From: a virus
IMG/VR virus record: IMGVR_UViG_3300005613_004101
Coordinates: 1-20,152 of that record
Strand: one strand, 5' to 3'
Length of the DNA: 20,152 nt
Positions 6,806 to 14,866 of this stretch are shown in pieces. The notes beneath the pieces were generated by a model. That model made no database searches. It worked only from the letters and a program-made list of their open reading frames with translations, and was not told the origin of the DNA. The position numbers and the translations under genes were made by a program. How positions within the stretch are numbered: position 1 is the first letter of the stretch; every line of letters starts with the position of its first letter.

Positions 6806-8770
6806 ATGGCATTAGAATCGTTACCAGGTACTCAAGAAATCAAAAGTAAGGTTAAGAGCTATTCTACACAAAACGAAACTTTAGAGAATAGTAAATTAAT
6901 CAAAGACATTCAAAAAGGTGCGTCTTCATTTGATTTATCAAAGAGTGAGGCAATGAAAACATTAAATGATGTTGGTGCCGATGTGAAACAACGAGCTCAG
7001 GAACAAATAAAAACTGTTTTTGATGATTTAGTTGACCTATTTAAAGAAACCATACCATCAAATCCTGCTGAAGGTTCTAAAACCGTAGACTTCTTAATTA
7101 AACAAGTATTAAGTGCGAGTCAAAACACAAAAAGTCGTTTAGGTGAAATTGTTGCGGATGAAGTAATGAAAACCGCAGGTTGTTCAGAAGAACAAACTTT
7201 TGACCCAAGTGATAAAATATATATTAGAGTTAGCCAAATTGACATTAGAAATCTATTAAAAAACGACCCAAACGAAGGGTCGTGGGATGTTAGATATGAA
7301 AAAGGTACACCTCAAAACGGAGTATTACCTTTTCAAATGAACAGAGAATTATATAGATTAACACAAAATCAAGGTCAATATTTTAGTTCTCAATATGGTG
7401 GTACATATGTCGGAAGAACTGGTAATCCATTAATGGATATTAGGTATGTTAATCAAAGACCACTACAAAACGGTTCAATTGAATTTGGTGACTTTTTTGA
7501 AATAGATATTTCAAATAGAATTACAGGTAATAACTTATCTGATTTTTTAAGGGATTATTACGGGTCAATAGATATTATTGATTTTAACGCAATAATCGCA
7601 GAAATAATGAATATATTAACAAACTTCATCGATATTTCTGCAGGATTTTCAAAAACTGAAATTGAAGGTGAAAGTAATTTTGGTAAAATCATACAAAGAA
7701 TTTTAGGGTTATGTTTTGATTCAAGAGAAGAAATTGATGTACAGGGTACCGCTAAACTATCTCAATTAGATAATCTCGATGATTCATTTTTTGAAATGTC
7801 TTCCTTTGATTTAAAAAATATTGAAGAAGAAATTGACAATATAGTTAAAGGTGTAACTGAATTTGAGGATTGTGGTAAAATAAAATTTCCTGTTGATACA
7901 GAATCCATAACAAATCAAGTTAGAGAAGTTATAGATATTGATGACTCAAATGTAGAGCAAAAAATAGATAAGTTTATTAGTTCTGTTGAGAATATTTCAA
8001 ACAATCAAAAATGGCAATTAACAGTACCAAATGGATTAAACATTAATGTAGCAATAAAAAATGATTTATTAAAAAATATTCCAAAAGGTGTTTTATTATC
8101 AATAATATCACCAAAAATGTTATTAGGTTTAATGGTTATTTTAAGTGCTATTAGACCTCAGTTTATGGTTAGCTTAAGAATAGATTCAATCAAAGATTTT
8201 ATTGATAATTTTAAAACATTTATAGTTGAGACTATGAGTAAAATTGCATCAGTTTTTGTGGAAGAATTATTTGAATTAATTAGAAAAAATATTAAAGTGT
8301 TGGTTGAAACTATATTATTGGAAATAATTAGAGAATCAAAATCAAAACAAATTCAAATAATAACTACAGTTGTTTTCTTAATATTACAAACAGTTTCAGG
8401 CATTATTGATTATAGAAAATGTAAAAGTTTAGTTGACGAAATATTAAGTTTACTTAGCTTAGCAGGTGCAGGTGCCGGAGTTTCAATACCATCTTTTGCA
8501 CTTGCGGGTAGTTCAGTATTAGGTGGATTTTCACCAACAAGAGCTATGGCTCAAGTTACCGAAAACTTACAAAGTTTAGGATTACCAACAGGTGATTTAC
8601 CAAGTGGAGCGCCAAATGTTGCGTTACAAGCCCTTCAAGAACAAATAAAAGGTACATATGAAGAACAAGTTAAAAACGGAAAGGTTGAAGTTTTCATACC
8701 ACCATTAGCAGTCCCACCAGTAGTTGCGGGTCTAACAGCCCCTGGTAGAGGAGTAGGTAAAGCTTTTTAA
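6806..8770 (+). CDS. Large probable virion structural protein
   Basis: A 654-aa protein I cannot assign to a named T4 gene. Residues 1-130 are helical and polar. A beta-rich central part (about 135-240) contains Tyr/Gly/Asn segments such as FSSQYGGTYVGRTGNPLMDI. Two strongly hydrophobic stretches lie at about 427-456 and 515-535. The tail is Ala/Gly-rich (552-580) and then Pro/Val-rich (630-648, IPPLAVPPVVAG). The position, directly before a coiled-coil protein and the gp5-like baseplate gene, argues for a tail, baseplate or ejected membrane-interacting protein. The hydrophobic segments could be buried helices or could insert in the host membrane during infection. The ATG at 6806 follows the previous stop by two bases. 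Confidence 0.75.
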   Translation: MALESLPGTQEIKSKVKSYSTQNETLENSKLIKDIQKGASSFDLSKSEAMKTLNDVGADVKQRAQEQIKTVFDDLVDLFKETIPSNPAEGSKTVDFLIKQVLSASQNTKSRLGEIVADEVMKTAGCSEEQTFDPSDKIYIRVSQIDIRNLLKNDPNEGSWDVRYEKGTPQNGVLPFQMNRELYRLTQNQGQYFSSQYGGTYVGRTGNPLMDIRYVNQRPLQNGSIEFGDFFEIDISNRITGNNLSDFLRDYYGSIDIIDFNAIIAEIMNILTNFIDISAGFSKTEIEGESNFGKIIQRILGLCFDSREEIDVQGTAKLSQLDNLDDSFFEMSSFDLKNIEEEIDNIVKGVTEFEDCGKIKFPVDTESITNQVREVIDIDDSNVEQKIDKFISSVENISNNQKWQLTVPNGLNINVAIKNDLLKNIPKGVLLSIISPKMLLGLMVILSAIRPQFMVSLRIDSIKDFIDNFKTFIVETMSKIASVFVEELFELIRKNIKVLVETILLEIIRESKSKQIQIITTVVFLILQTVSGIIDYRKCKSLVDEILSLLSLAGAGAGVSIPSFALAGSSVLGGFSPTRAMAQVTENLQSLGLPTGDLPSGAPNVALQALQEQIKGTYEEQVKNGKVEVFIPPLAVPPVVAGLTAPGRGVGKAF

Positions 8771-8772
8771 TT

Positions 8773-8970
8773 ATGGATACAGAAAAATTAAGAAAAATAA
8801 TAACAGAAAGGGAAAGTAGACCCAATAGTGACTTAATAAAGGCTATGGATTTTTTACAGGAAGATTTTAATGAGACTAAAAAAAATCTTGTAAAACTTAG
8901 TAGACACTTAGACGGTGTTGAAAATTTATATAATCAACTACTTAAAGAGTACAAAAAAAGAGTAAAGTAA
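8773..8970 (+). CDS. Small coiled-coil protein
   Basis: A 65-aa, highly charged protein. Residues about 25-62 show regular hydrophobic spacing (FLQEDFNETKKNLVKLSRHL and LYNQLLKEYKK), consistent with one long amphipathic helix or a coiled coil. It starts two bases after the previous stop and ends one base before the baseplate gene, so it is probably cotranslated. It could be a chaperone or small baseplate component; no specific family is recognised. Confidence 0.7.
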   Translation: MDTEKLRKIITERESRPNSDLIKAMDFLQEDFNETKKNLVKLSRHLDGVENLYNQLLKEYKKRVK

Positions 8971-8971
8971 G

Positions 8972-10552
8972 ATGGCGGGAAACGATAAAGCATCATTAAA
9001 TAAAATTCTATTTGAAGGAGAATGTCTTAATAATGTTGACCCTCAGGGGTTAAAGAGAATACGTGCTAAAGATTTATCACAAAATGAAGGTGATAAGGAA
9101 AAATCATTAGAATTTACAGATTGGGATAATAACGACCCGTTTATTTACCGACCGTTACTACCTTTTTCACTTGCACAAGTTCCTGAAGTTGGTGAATATG
9201 TTATCTTATTCTACGCTAATTTAAATCAAAAAAGTACAAAAAATAAGTTTTACCTTAACGGTATACATTCTTCACCTACAAAAGTGGATAATGAACCTCG
9301 TGAAGATGCCAATGAAGTGACCGACATGGGTCCAAGAAATAAAAAGTCAGTAACATTATATAATACTGATGGTACCGCAGTAGACCCAAATATTGAAGGT
9401 GTTTGGAGTTCACCTACAGATATTTCAATAGATGGTAGAGGTAATACCGATATTGTTGTTAAAAAGAATAGTGTTGAGTTAAGAGCGGGTAAGACAACAA
9501 TAGATTTACAAGCTAATAAGTTACCAATAAAAAATGATGAAAGAGCATTTCTCCAACTAACACAATTCAATAAAAAAACTACCTTTTCTAAAGGTAAAAA
9601 ACTTTATACTTTAAATTATTTAGATAAAGATATTAAGAAGTTGGTTGAATATAATGTTATAACCACAAATAGTAATCAAGATTCACATACTGGGTCGATT
9701 TACATTTATAACTTTAACCCAAATGATGAAGCAAATAAATTAAAAATTAATACCAAAAATTTTGATATTAATAGTGATGTCGAGAGTTTAAAGGGTGTAC
9801 CTGAAGTTCAAATAGATTTTAGCGCATTTCCTGAACAAAAGGTTATTAATTTAGTAAATGAAACCTTCAAAGCATTAATTAAGGGAGATTTCAATATTAT
9901 TAAGTCAAATCCAGAATATTCAACAGTAACTATTAATACAGGGTTACCTAATTACAAGGTAGATGCAAATAACAAATATCCATTTTATTTTAGACCTCAA
10001 CCATCGTTATATAATATAATCTCACCAGATTCAACAGCAACCACAAAACAAAGATTATTTGTCGGTAGGTTAATGGCACAGATTAAAGCAACGCCAAGTG
10101 ATTTAACAGGTGGTTACGGATTAGTATATGATGTTAAAGGAGAAAAAATACAACAGACGGTACCTTTTGAACCAAAAAAAGAAGTTGTAATACCCAATAT
10201 TCAACAACAGATTAAAAATACTGTGGGTATTATGGGTAGTGATACTTTATATTTATTGTCTCATAAATCTCAAAAGATATCTACAGGTAAAATTAATCTG
10301 AAAGATACGTTGTCAGGAATAAGTGAAACAACAGTTGCCACGGAAATTGAACCGAAGACATCTTCAATGGTTAGAGGTGAAGAGTTAATGGATTTATTAA
10401 ACATAATTGTTAAGTTTTTATTGAACCATGTTCATGGTTATCATGGTCTCCCACCTGACCCAGTTTCAACTGATGGAGTTAGTAAAGACAAACTTTTTGA
10501 AGAATTATTAAACGCGGAGAAGATTTTAAATAAGTATATTCGGATTAACTAA
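8972..10552 (+). CDS. Baseplate central hub/spike protein, gp5-like OB-fold type
   Basis: A 526-aa protein whose N-terminus resembles the OB-fold domain of T4 gp5 and related spike proteins. GECLNNVDPQGLKRIRAK (16-33) matches the GxVxnxxDPxgxGRvkV strand pattern. FIYRPLLPFSLAQVPEVGEYVILFY (57-81) matches the second part, where the conserved glycine loop precedes a strand. No gp5-type lysozyme domain is visible after it. The middle (about 130-460) is beta-rich with many Asn, Thr and Lys. The C-terminal part has LNHVHGYHGLPP (484-495), a His-rich conserved element also known from other T4-like phages, and ends in a helix. It probably forms the central spike of the baseplate. Exact equivalence to gp5 is not certain. 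Confidence 0.68.
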   Translation: MAGNDKASLNKILFEGECLNNVDPQGLKRIRAKDLSQNEGDKEKSLEFTDWDNNDPFIYRPLLPFSLAQVPEVGEYVILFYANLNQKSTKNKFYLNGIHSSPTKVDNEPREDANEVTDMGPRNKKSVTLYNTDGTAVDPNIEGVWSSPTDISIDGRGNTDIVVKKNSVELRAGKTTIDLQANKLPIKNDERAFLQLTQFNKKTTFSKGKKLYTLNYLDKDIKKLVEYNVITTNSNQDSHTGSIYIYNFNPNDEANKLKINTKNFDINSDVESLKGVPEVQIDFSAFPEQKVINLVNETFKALIKGDFNIIKSNPEYSTVTINTGLPNYKVDANNKYPFYFRPQPSLYNIISPDSTATTKQRLFVGRLMAQIKATPSDLTGGYGLVYDVKGEKIQQTVPFEPKKEVVIPNIQQQIKNTVGIMGSDTLYLLSHKSQKISTGKINLKDTLSGISETTVATEIEPKTSSMVRGEELMDLLNIIVKFLLNHVHGYHGLPPDPVSTDGVSKDKLFEELLNAEKILNKYIRIN

Positions 10553-10553
10553 G

Positions 10554-10561
10554 TATTTATA
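10554..10561 (+). promoter_or_regulatory. Putative late promoter element TATTTATA before the 490-aa gene
   Basis: TATTTATAGTAAAAG begins directly after the baseplate gene and lies 12 bases before the ATG at 10574. It is identical over 10 bases (TATTTATAGT) to the element before 6426 and, on the opposite strand, before 16475. The promoter call is inferred from this recurrence and consistent orientation. Confidence 0.5.
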
Positions 10562-10573
10562 GTAAAAGAATAT

Positions 10574-12046
10574 ATGTCAGTCTTTAAATCATATTTTAAT
10601 AGAAACAACACTCTCGTTTATAATTCATATTCTAACACGGGTAGAAACCCCGTTGTTGAATTATTTTTCGGACGAGTAGATAACGTATTACTACCATTAG
10701 GTTATAGTCGTTTTATCTTTAATATTGATTTAGCTGGTCTACAACAAAAAATTTCTGACGGTGTTATTTCTACAGGTTGTTCCAAAACAATGACCCATAC
10801 GTTAAGAATGACCAACACGTCTGCATTTGATGAAGAATTACTTAATGATAAGTGGTCAAACGGAAGAAGAAGAGCAACATCATTTGATTTGGTATTATTT
10901 AGAATACCTAAGGTGTCAGGTACAACAGGAAATCCTCAATCATGGGACGAAGGTGTTGGATATGATTATTATGACTTTAATCAGGACCTACCAACGGACA
11001 AATCATTTTCAGAAAGACCTTCAAATTGGTTTGAAGCCAAGACCGTAACAAATTGGTCATATAATGGAATTTATGACAACCAAAACGGTCAGTCGATATC
11101 AGGACTTAATTTCTCAGGATTAACCATTGTGGATACACAACACTTTGAGTTTGGTAATGAGGATATTGAGTTTGATATGACAAACGAAATTAACAACATT
11201 CTAACGGGTTCAACAACGGGTGTTACAGGATGGGGTATTGCTTTCTACCCTGAGGTTGAGAATATTACAGGTTTAACAGAAAACTATTCAGTCGGATTCT
11301 TTTCTCGTCACACTCAGACTTTCTATGAACCTTTCTTAGAGACAACATATAATGATTTAATAGAAGATGACCGCAACATATTCTACGAACAAAGAAAAAA
11401 CAAACTTTATCTATATTCTTATAATTTTGGAGTTCCTCAAAATTTCGATAGTTTACCCACTGTTGACATACTTGATTTAAATGGGGACCCCGTTCCTAAT
11501 TTTACGGGTTTAACCACCTGTCAGGTTACCAACGGAGTTTATGAAGTTGAGATTGACGGATTAACCGCAGATACCACACCGTGTATGTATTACGATGTGT
11601 GGAAGGGATTATCCATTAATGGTGTGAGCATCAACGATGTTGAAAATGAGTTTGTTATTAATGATTTATCAAACTTATACCAAATCGGTTCAACAACAAA
11701 CGAACCATCGATATACGGATTTGATTATTATGGTATTAAACAAGATGAAAAAATATTGGGTAATGATATTCGCAAAGTGGGTGTTATTATCAAAAAGGCA
11801 TATACGACAAACGAGGTATTAAATAAGGTTGAGGCTTATTACCGAGTTTATGTAAGGGAGGGAAAAACGGAAGTTCAGGTTCAGGATTGGACCAAACTAA
11901 ATCGTACTCCTGACGGTCATTATTTTATGTTTACAACAGAAGATAAGATACCTAACGAATATTTTATTGATATGAAAGTGATTACTGACCGAGAAGTTAA
12001 CACTTATAAAAGAACCCTCAAGTTTCAAATTGTGAACAGAAAATGA
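10574..12046 (+). CDS. Beta-rich virion/appendage protein, possibly with a DNRLRE-like domain
   Basis: A 490-aa protein with few long helices. Residues about 1-285 look like a jelly-roll carbohydrate-binding-type fold. NTLVYNSYSNTGRNPVVELF opens it, YSRFIFNIDLAGL resembles the 'sllrFdLs' strand of DNRLRE/CBM96 domains, and IEFDMTNEINNIL with GWGIAFYPE resembles the 'DVTxxVxxW...GwxI' element. SRHTQTFYEPFLETTYND is the closing strand. Residues about 285-490 look like two Ig-like beta modules (for example VDILDLNGDPVPNFTGL and VEAYYRVYVREGKTEVQV). It follows the baseplate gene behind its own putative late promoter, so a baseplate wedge, tail fibre or decoration role is likely. No named family is certain. 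Confidence 0.72.
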   Translation: MSVFKSYFNRNNTLVYNSYSNTGRNPVVELFFGRVDNVLLPLGYSRFIFNIDLAGLQQKISDGVISTGCSKTMTHTLRMTNTSAFDEELLNDKWSNGRRRATSFDLVLFRIPKVSGTTGNPQSWDEGVGYDYYDFNQDLPTDKSFSERPSNWFEAKTVTNWSYNGIYDNQNGQSISGLNFSGLTIVDTQHFEFGNEDIEFDMTNEINNILTGSTTGVTGWGIAFYPEVENITGLTENYSVGFFSRHTQTFYEPFLETTYNDLIEDDRNIFYEQRKNKLYLYSYNFGVPQNFDSLPTVDILDLNGDPVPNFTGLTTCQVTNGVYEVEIDGLTADTTPCMYYDVWKGLSINGVSINDVENEFVINDLSNLYQIGSTTNEPSIYGFDYYGIKQDEKILGNDIRKVGVIIKKAYTTNEVLNKVEAYYRVYVREGKTEVQVQDWTKLNRTPDGHYFMFTTEDKIPNEYFIDMKVITDREVNTYKRTLKFQIVNRK

Positions 12047-12300
12047 AAAGAGTAAAATTAACAGAAGCGGAATTGATTGAAATCATCACTCGTGTTATTA
12101 ACGAGAAAAAGAAAAGTAAAACTAAAAAGAAAAAAGATACCACATTATGTGCTCGTGGTAAAAGTGCCGCTAAGGCCAAATTTGAGGTATACCCATCTGC
12201 ATATGCTAACGGTTATGCTGTTCAAGTATGTAAGGGAAAGATGCCAGGGTTGGACGGAAAGAAAAGATGTTCAGGAAAGTATTGTTCTGGTAAAAAATAA
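12043..12300 (+). CDS. Small basic protein with putative capsid-targeting N-terminus
   Basis: An 85-aa, very Lys-rich protein. Residues 1-21 form an amphipathic segment containing KLTEAELIEI and ending in RVINE. It is 13/21 identical to the N-terminus of the otherwise unrelated protein encoded at 16475-15342. A Lys-rich linker (22-35) leads to a compact Cys-containing domain, LCARGKSAAKAKFEVYPSAY followed by ANGYAVQVCKGK. This is a pattern I recognise from many uncharacterised phage and large-virus proteins. The start overlaps the previous stop (ATGA). By analogy with T4 internal proteins, residues 1-21 may target the protein to the prohead and be removed after VINE, leaving a DNA-binding basic protein. 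That role is inference. Confidence 0.75.
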   Translation: MKRVKLTEAELIEIITRVINEKKKSKTKKKKDTTLCARGKSAAKAKFEVYPSAYANGYAVQVCKGKMPGLDGKKRCSGKYCSGKK

Positions 12301-12312
12301 TTTTTATATTTG
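12282..12312 (+). promoter_or_regulatory. Bacteroidota-type promoter before the 63-aa gene
   Basis: TTG at 12282-12284 and TATATTTG at 12305-12312 are separated by 20 bases. They fit the -33/-7 consensus (TTG or TTTG, 17-23 bases, TAnnTTTG) of Bacteroidota housekeeping promoters. The ATG of the next gene lies 22 bases after the -7 box. The -33 part lies inside the preceding coding region. This suggests expression by unmodified host polymerase. Confidence 0.6.
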
Positions 12313-12334
12313 CTTAAACTCATAAAAAAACAAA

Positions 12335-12526
12335 ATGAAGGCAAATCAGATTACCTACCAATTAATCAAAAAGAAAAAAGACGGAACTGAAAAAGTGGTT
12401 CATGAAACTCAATCATCATGCGTCGAAAAAGCAATGGATTACTTCTTTATTATGAAGCCAAAAGCTTACGATAGTAAAAAATATAGAATCGGTATTAAAC
12501 CAAAACCTGTGTTTGTGTTAGACTAA
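12335..12526 (+). CDS. Small basic protein of unknown function
   Basis: A 63-aa Lys-rich protein with alternating strands, TYQLIKKKKDGTEKVVHE, then a helix SCVEKAMDYFFIM and a C-terminal strand YRIGIKPKPVFVLD. No family is recognised. It has its own host-type promoter, unlike the structural genes around it, which hints at early expression and perhaps a host-takeover role. Its last nine bases overlap the 3' end of the opposing cupin gene. Confidence 0.65.
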   Translation: MKANQITYQLIKKKKDGTEKVVHETQSSCVEKAMDYFFIMKPKAYDSKKYRIGIKPKPVFVLD

Positions 12527-13066
12527 TTTCTGAATTAACCATTTATATCCAACATCACCACCATGTGATAACCACTCAACATATTCTTTGTGTTGTTCAG
12601 GCTTCCCTTTAAAGTTTTCATTAAGAGATATGGATTTCATTTTTCCGTCAAAAAACTCTTTTAAAACTTTCATATCTTCTTTTGTCACATAACCCTTCTC
12701 AATTAAGGATTGTGTAAAAGTGTTTACGTTTTTGGACTTTCTTCCATACATAATACCCTTTTTCATTTCAATCATTACTGGTTTTGGTATTCTGTATTTT
12801 CCATTATTCTCAATAATGGAAATTTTAAGGTCACCAGTCCCTTTAATTACTCGGTGATATGTCTCTTTAGGGATAAAGTATTTTTGTCCTTCTTGCAAGT
12901 CCTGAGGTAGTTCCTCGTCCATTTGTAACTTCCATCCCTTACCTGACTCAACAAAAACAATACGGTCGTGTTGGTCTTTGTGCCATTTTAATTCACCTGA
13001 GTCAACAGATTCAGAGAATACTCTTCTAAATGTATTATGTGATATGTTTTGTTGTTTGTATACCAT
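12518..13066 (-). CDS. Cupin-fold protein
   Basis: A 182-aa protein whose first 90 residues read as a cupin barrel. ELKWHKDQHDRIVFVESGKG carries His and Asp/Glu positions of cupin motif 1, and GQKYFIPKETYHRVIKGTGD carries the motif 2 Pro and His. A single metal or sugar site is therefore possible. The remainder is helical and Lys-rich, including a KEDMKVLKEFFDGKMKSISL segment and a conserved-looking HKEYVEWLSHGGDVGYKWLI C-terminus. I start it at the ATG at 13066, which forms a TAATG overlap with the stop of the upstream fusion gene, rather than at an in-frame TTG at 13072. Translation is probably coupled to the fusion protein. Substrate and role are unknown; similar cupins occur in T4-like phages. 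Confidence 0.75.
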   Translation of the reverse strand: MVYKQQNISHNTFRRVFSESVDSGELKWHKDQHDRIVFVESGKGWKLQMDEELPQDLQEGQKYFIPKETYHRVIKGTGDLKISIIENNGKYRIPKPVMIEMKKGIMYGRKSKNVNTFTQSLIEKGYVTKEDMKVLKEFFDGKMKSISLNENFKGKPEQHKEYVEWLSHGGDVGYKWLIQKLV

Positions 13067-14301
13067 TACCAAAATCTTCCTGAGACATTCTTACCGAAAT
13101 CTTTATGGGCTCTACACGCCCAATAACCTGCTTTAGTTTTATCTTTTTTCTTTACACATTGGTGTCTTGCTGCGAATGACTTACGAGCTGCAGGGTCATT
13201 CCATTTGGCAGTCATTACTGGTGAACCATAAGATACCTTCTTAATCTTACCCGTTTTTGGATTACGAACATATACATACCATTTTTTAGACCCACCCGTT
13301 TTTGGTTTGTTTAACTCAACTTTCTTTCCTTTATATTCGGCCTCTGATAAACCAAATATTTTTTTAGCTGTAGGATTTAAATCAGAAGGTTTAATAAGTT
13401 TAGCAGGTATGGTTTCTGTTTTAGATATTAATGATTTTTGAGCTCTATGGTTTCCATCTAATATCCATAGAATTTTACCATTTTCATCTACCATAATTAA
13501 AATAGGATATTGAGACGATACTTCCACTTGAGAAATTCTCTCAATCTCCTCAGGATTATTATCCCAATTTAGGACAATATTTGCTAATTTTTTTGTGGGG
13601 AAGTTTATAATTTTAATGTCTTTTGTGAGTTCTAAAATATCTTGAAGTGTTATTGTATCCTCACCGCTTGTCCAAGACGTATCTTCCCCTTGTTCATTAA
13701 TCATTGGAAAATCTAAAGGTAATCTTTCACCATTATATATAAAGAATTTACCTCTTTCAGATTCCAATATTTCAATATCTTCTTCAGACCAATTACCATA
13801 ACCCTTCTTATATAATTCACGAGCCTCATTAATTACCTTAAAGTATTTTGGACTACCGTATCTAAAAACGTTTTCAGTTAATGAAATTTTATTATCAAAA
13901 TGGTATTTTAAATCTTCAGAGATAACAGGTTTGTTGTTTTCCAAAACCAAATTAACCAATCGGTCAACCGCTTCATTCTTCTTTTTCTTTTTGTAATTTT
14001 TCACTTTAATACGTGTTGGCTTTTGACCTTTACCTGTTTGGGGGTCTTTCTTTTCTTTTTCACGTTTTCTACGACAAGCCGAGTCTTTTTCTGATTGACT
14101 CATCTTACCCGCAACACCAGCACCTCTACATACAGGGTATGCACCCTTATCAGCATCTTTTCTACCACAAGGAGGGTGACCACCACCTTTTTTCTTTTTA
14201 CAAATATTCACCCACGGACCCTTAGGTTGAGAAGAACCTTTTTTCTTTTTCTTTTTTCCAAACCACACGGCCAAATCTTCGGATAAAATATATTCACTCA
14301 T
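13066..14301 (-). CDS. Fusion: DUF5872-like N-terminus, ParB-like domain and basic virion C-terminus
   Basis: A 411-aa protein with three parts. Residues 1-110 are Cys/Lys-rich: LAVWFGKKKKKKGSSQPKGP (10-29), then WVNIC, HPPCGR, AYPVCRGAGVAGKMS, a pattern I associate with DUF5872. The middle (about 120-320) contains YPILIMVDENGKILWILDGN followed by HRAQ (265-288). DGNHR matches the DGxHR box of ParB/sulfiredoxin-like folds, which include nucleases and kinases. The C-terminal 70 residues (WYVYVRNPKTGKIKKVSYGS, then ARKSFAARHQC and KAGYWACRAHK) match a basic module common in T4-like marine phage virion proteins. VINE-Ala occurs at 156-160, the same tetrapeptide as in two tagged neighbours. It is probably packaged in the head; enzymatic activity is inference. 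Confidence 0.78.
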   Translation of the reverse strand: MSEYILSEDLAVWFGKKKKKKGSSQPKGPWVNICKKKKGGGHPPCGRKDADKGAYPVCRGAGVAGKMSQSEKDSACRRKREKEKKDPQTGKGQKPTRIKVKNYKKKKKNEAVDRLVNLVLENNKPVISEDLKYHFDNKISLTENVFRYGSPKYFKVINEARELYKKGYGNWSEEDIEILESERGKFFIYNGERLPLDFPMINEQGEDTSWTSGEDTITLQDILELTKDIKIINFPTKKLANIVLNWDNNPEEIERISQVEVSSQYPILIMVDENGKILWILDGNHRAQKSLISKTETIPAKLIKPSDLNPTAKKIFGLSEAEYKGKKVELNKPKTGGSKKWYVYVRNPKTGKIKKVSYGSPVMTAKWNDPAARKSFAARHQCVKKKDKTKAGYWACRAHKDFGKNVSGRFW

Positions 14302-14323
14302 GCTTGATTATTCCTATAATTTG

Positions 14324-14340
14324 TTTATCTATTAGATAAA
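14324..14340. promoter_or_regulatory. Palindromic divergent promoter/operator candidate
   Basis: TTTATCTA-T-TAGATAAA is a perfect 8-bp inverted repeat with one central base, in the gap between the divergent genes 14301- and 14390+. On the minus strand it lies in TATTTATCTAATAG, close to the TATTTATA late element, 33 bases from the ATG at 14301. On the plus strand it reads TGTTTATCTATTAG, 58 bases before the ATG at 14390. It could be a bidirectional late promoter or an operator. Confidence 0.5.
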
Positions 14341-14389
14341 TATAACTGAGAATAAACTTTTCACATTAAAATTAAAAAATAGTAAGAAA

Positions 14390-14803
14390 ATGGCCAGACC
14401 AAAGAAAACAGAAACATCGGAAGAAACAAAAACTCCGACAACTCGTAAGACAAGAACTAAAAAAACAGAAACCGCCCCTGTTGAAGAACAAGTGAATCAA
14501 GTATTAGAAGAAACTCCTGAGACTGTAAATACTCAAGAAACTACTGAAGAACAACCAAAACCAGTTGGTACGTTGTTTAATGTAATCAACTATAACAACA
14601 CGGGTGATTTGGACCGTTTTATCCAAAACCTAACTCCTGACCAAGCATTGTACTGTGTAGTACAAGCGGCAAGAGCGGCACACAAAAGAAGTGCATATGG
14701 AATGGAAGAATCTGAAGTGGTTTCAAAAGCAATTAGAGTATTAACTACTCCACCTGCTGAACAACAACAGGAAGTTCCTGAACCTGAAGTTCACAAAGCG
14801 TAA
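14390..14803 (+). CDS. Protein of unknown function with disordered Thr/Glu/Lys-rich N-terminus
   Basis: A 137-aa protein. Residues 1-60 are low-complexity Thr, Glu, Lys and Pro (MARPKKTE, then TRKTRTKKTETAPVEE) and probably disordered. Residues about 61-118 form a helical domain (LFNVINYNNTGDLDRFIQNL, TPDQALYCVVQAARAAHKRS, EESEVVSKAIRVL). The last 15 residues are Pro/Glu/Gln-rich. It shares only the MARPKK start with the 6426 gene. The leader is A-rich (AAAAAATAGTAAGAAAATGG) without a Shine-Dalgarno sequence. A strong terminator follows immediately, so it is probably a monocistronic unit. A head-associated or DNA-binding role is possible, but no family is recognised. Confidence 0.75.
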   Translation: MARPKKTETSEETKTPTTRKTRTKKTETAPVEEQVNQVLEETPETVNTQETTEEQPKPVGTLFNVINYNNTGDLDRFIQNLTPDQALYCVVQAARAAHKRSAYGMEESEVVSKAIRVLTTPPAEQQQEVPEPEVHKA

Positions 14804-14822
14804 GAAATTAAAATTTGTTAAT

Positions 14823-14849
14823 GGGGACCTTTTTGGTCCCCCTTTTTTT
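14823..14849 (+). terminator. Rho-independent terminator after the 137-aa gene
   Basis: GGGGACC-TTTTT-GGTCCCC forms a 7-bp GC-rich stem (14823-14829 and 14835-14841). One further C and a run of seven T (14843-14849) follow. It begins 20 bases after the stop of the upstream gene. The stem is identical to that of the terminator at 16520-16537 on the other strand. Confidence 0.9.
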
Positions 14850-14866
14850 GCCCAAAAAAAAATATT

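Noticed and set aside
9250-9570. A 106-codon minus-strand open frame inside the baseplate gene
   Set aside because: No recognisable motif, no promoter, and it lies fully within a well-supported gene on the other strand.
14316-14323. A TATAATTTG sequence as a Bacteroidota -7 box for the 14390 gene
   Set aside because: The spacing inside the box is one base too long for TAnnTTTG, and it lies beside the palindrome that better explains this junction.
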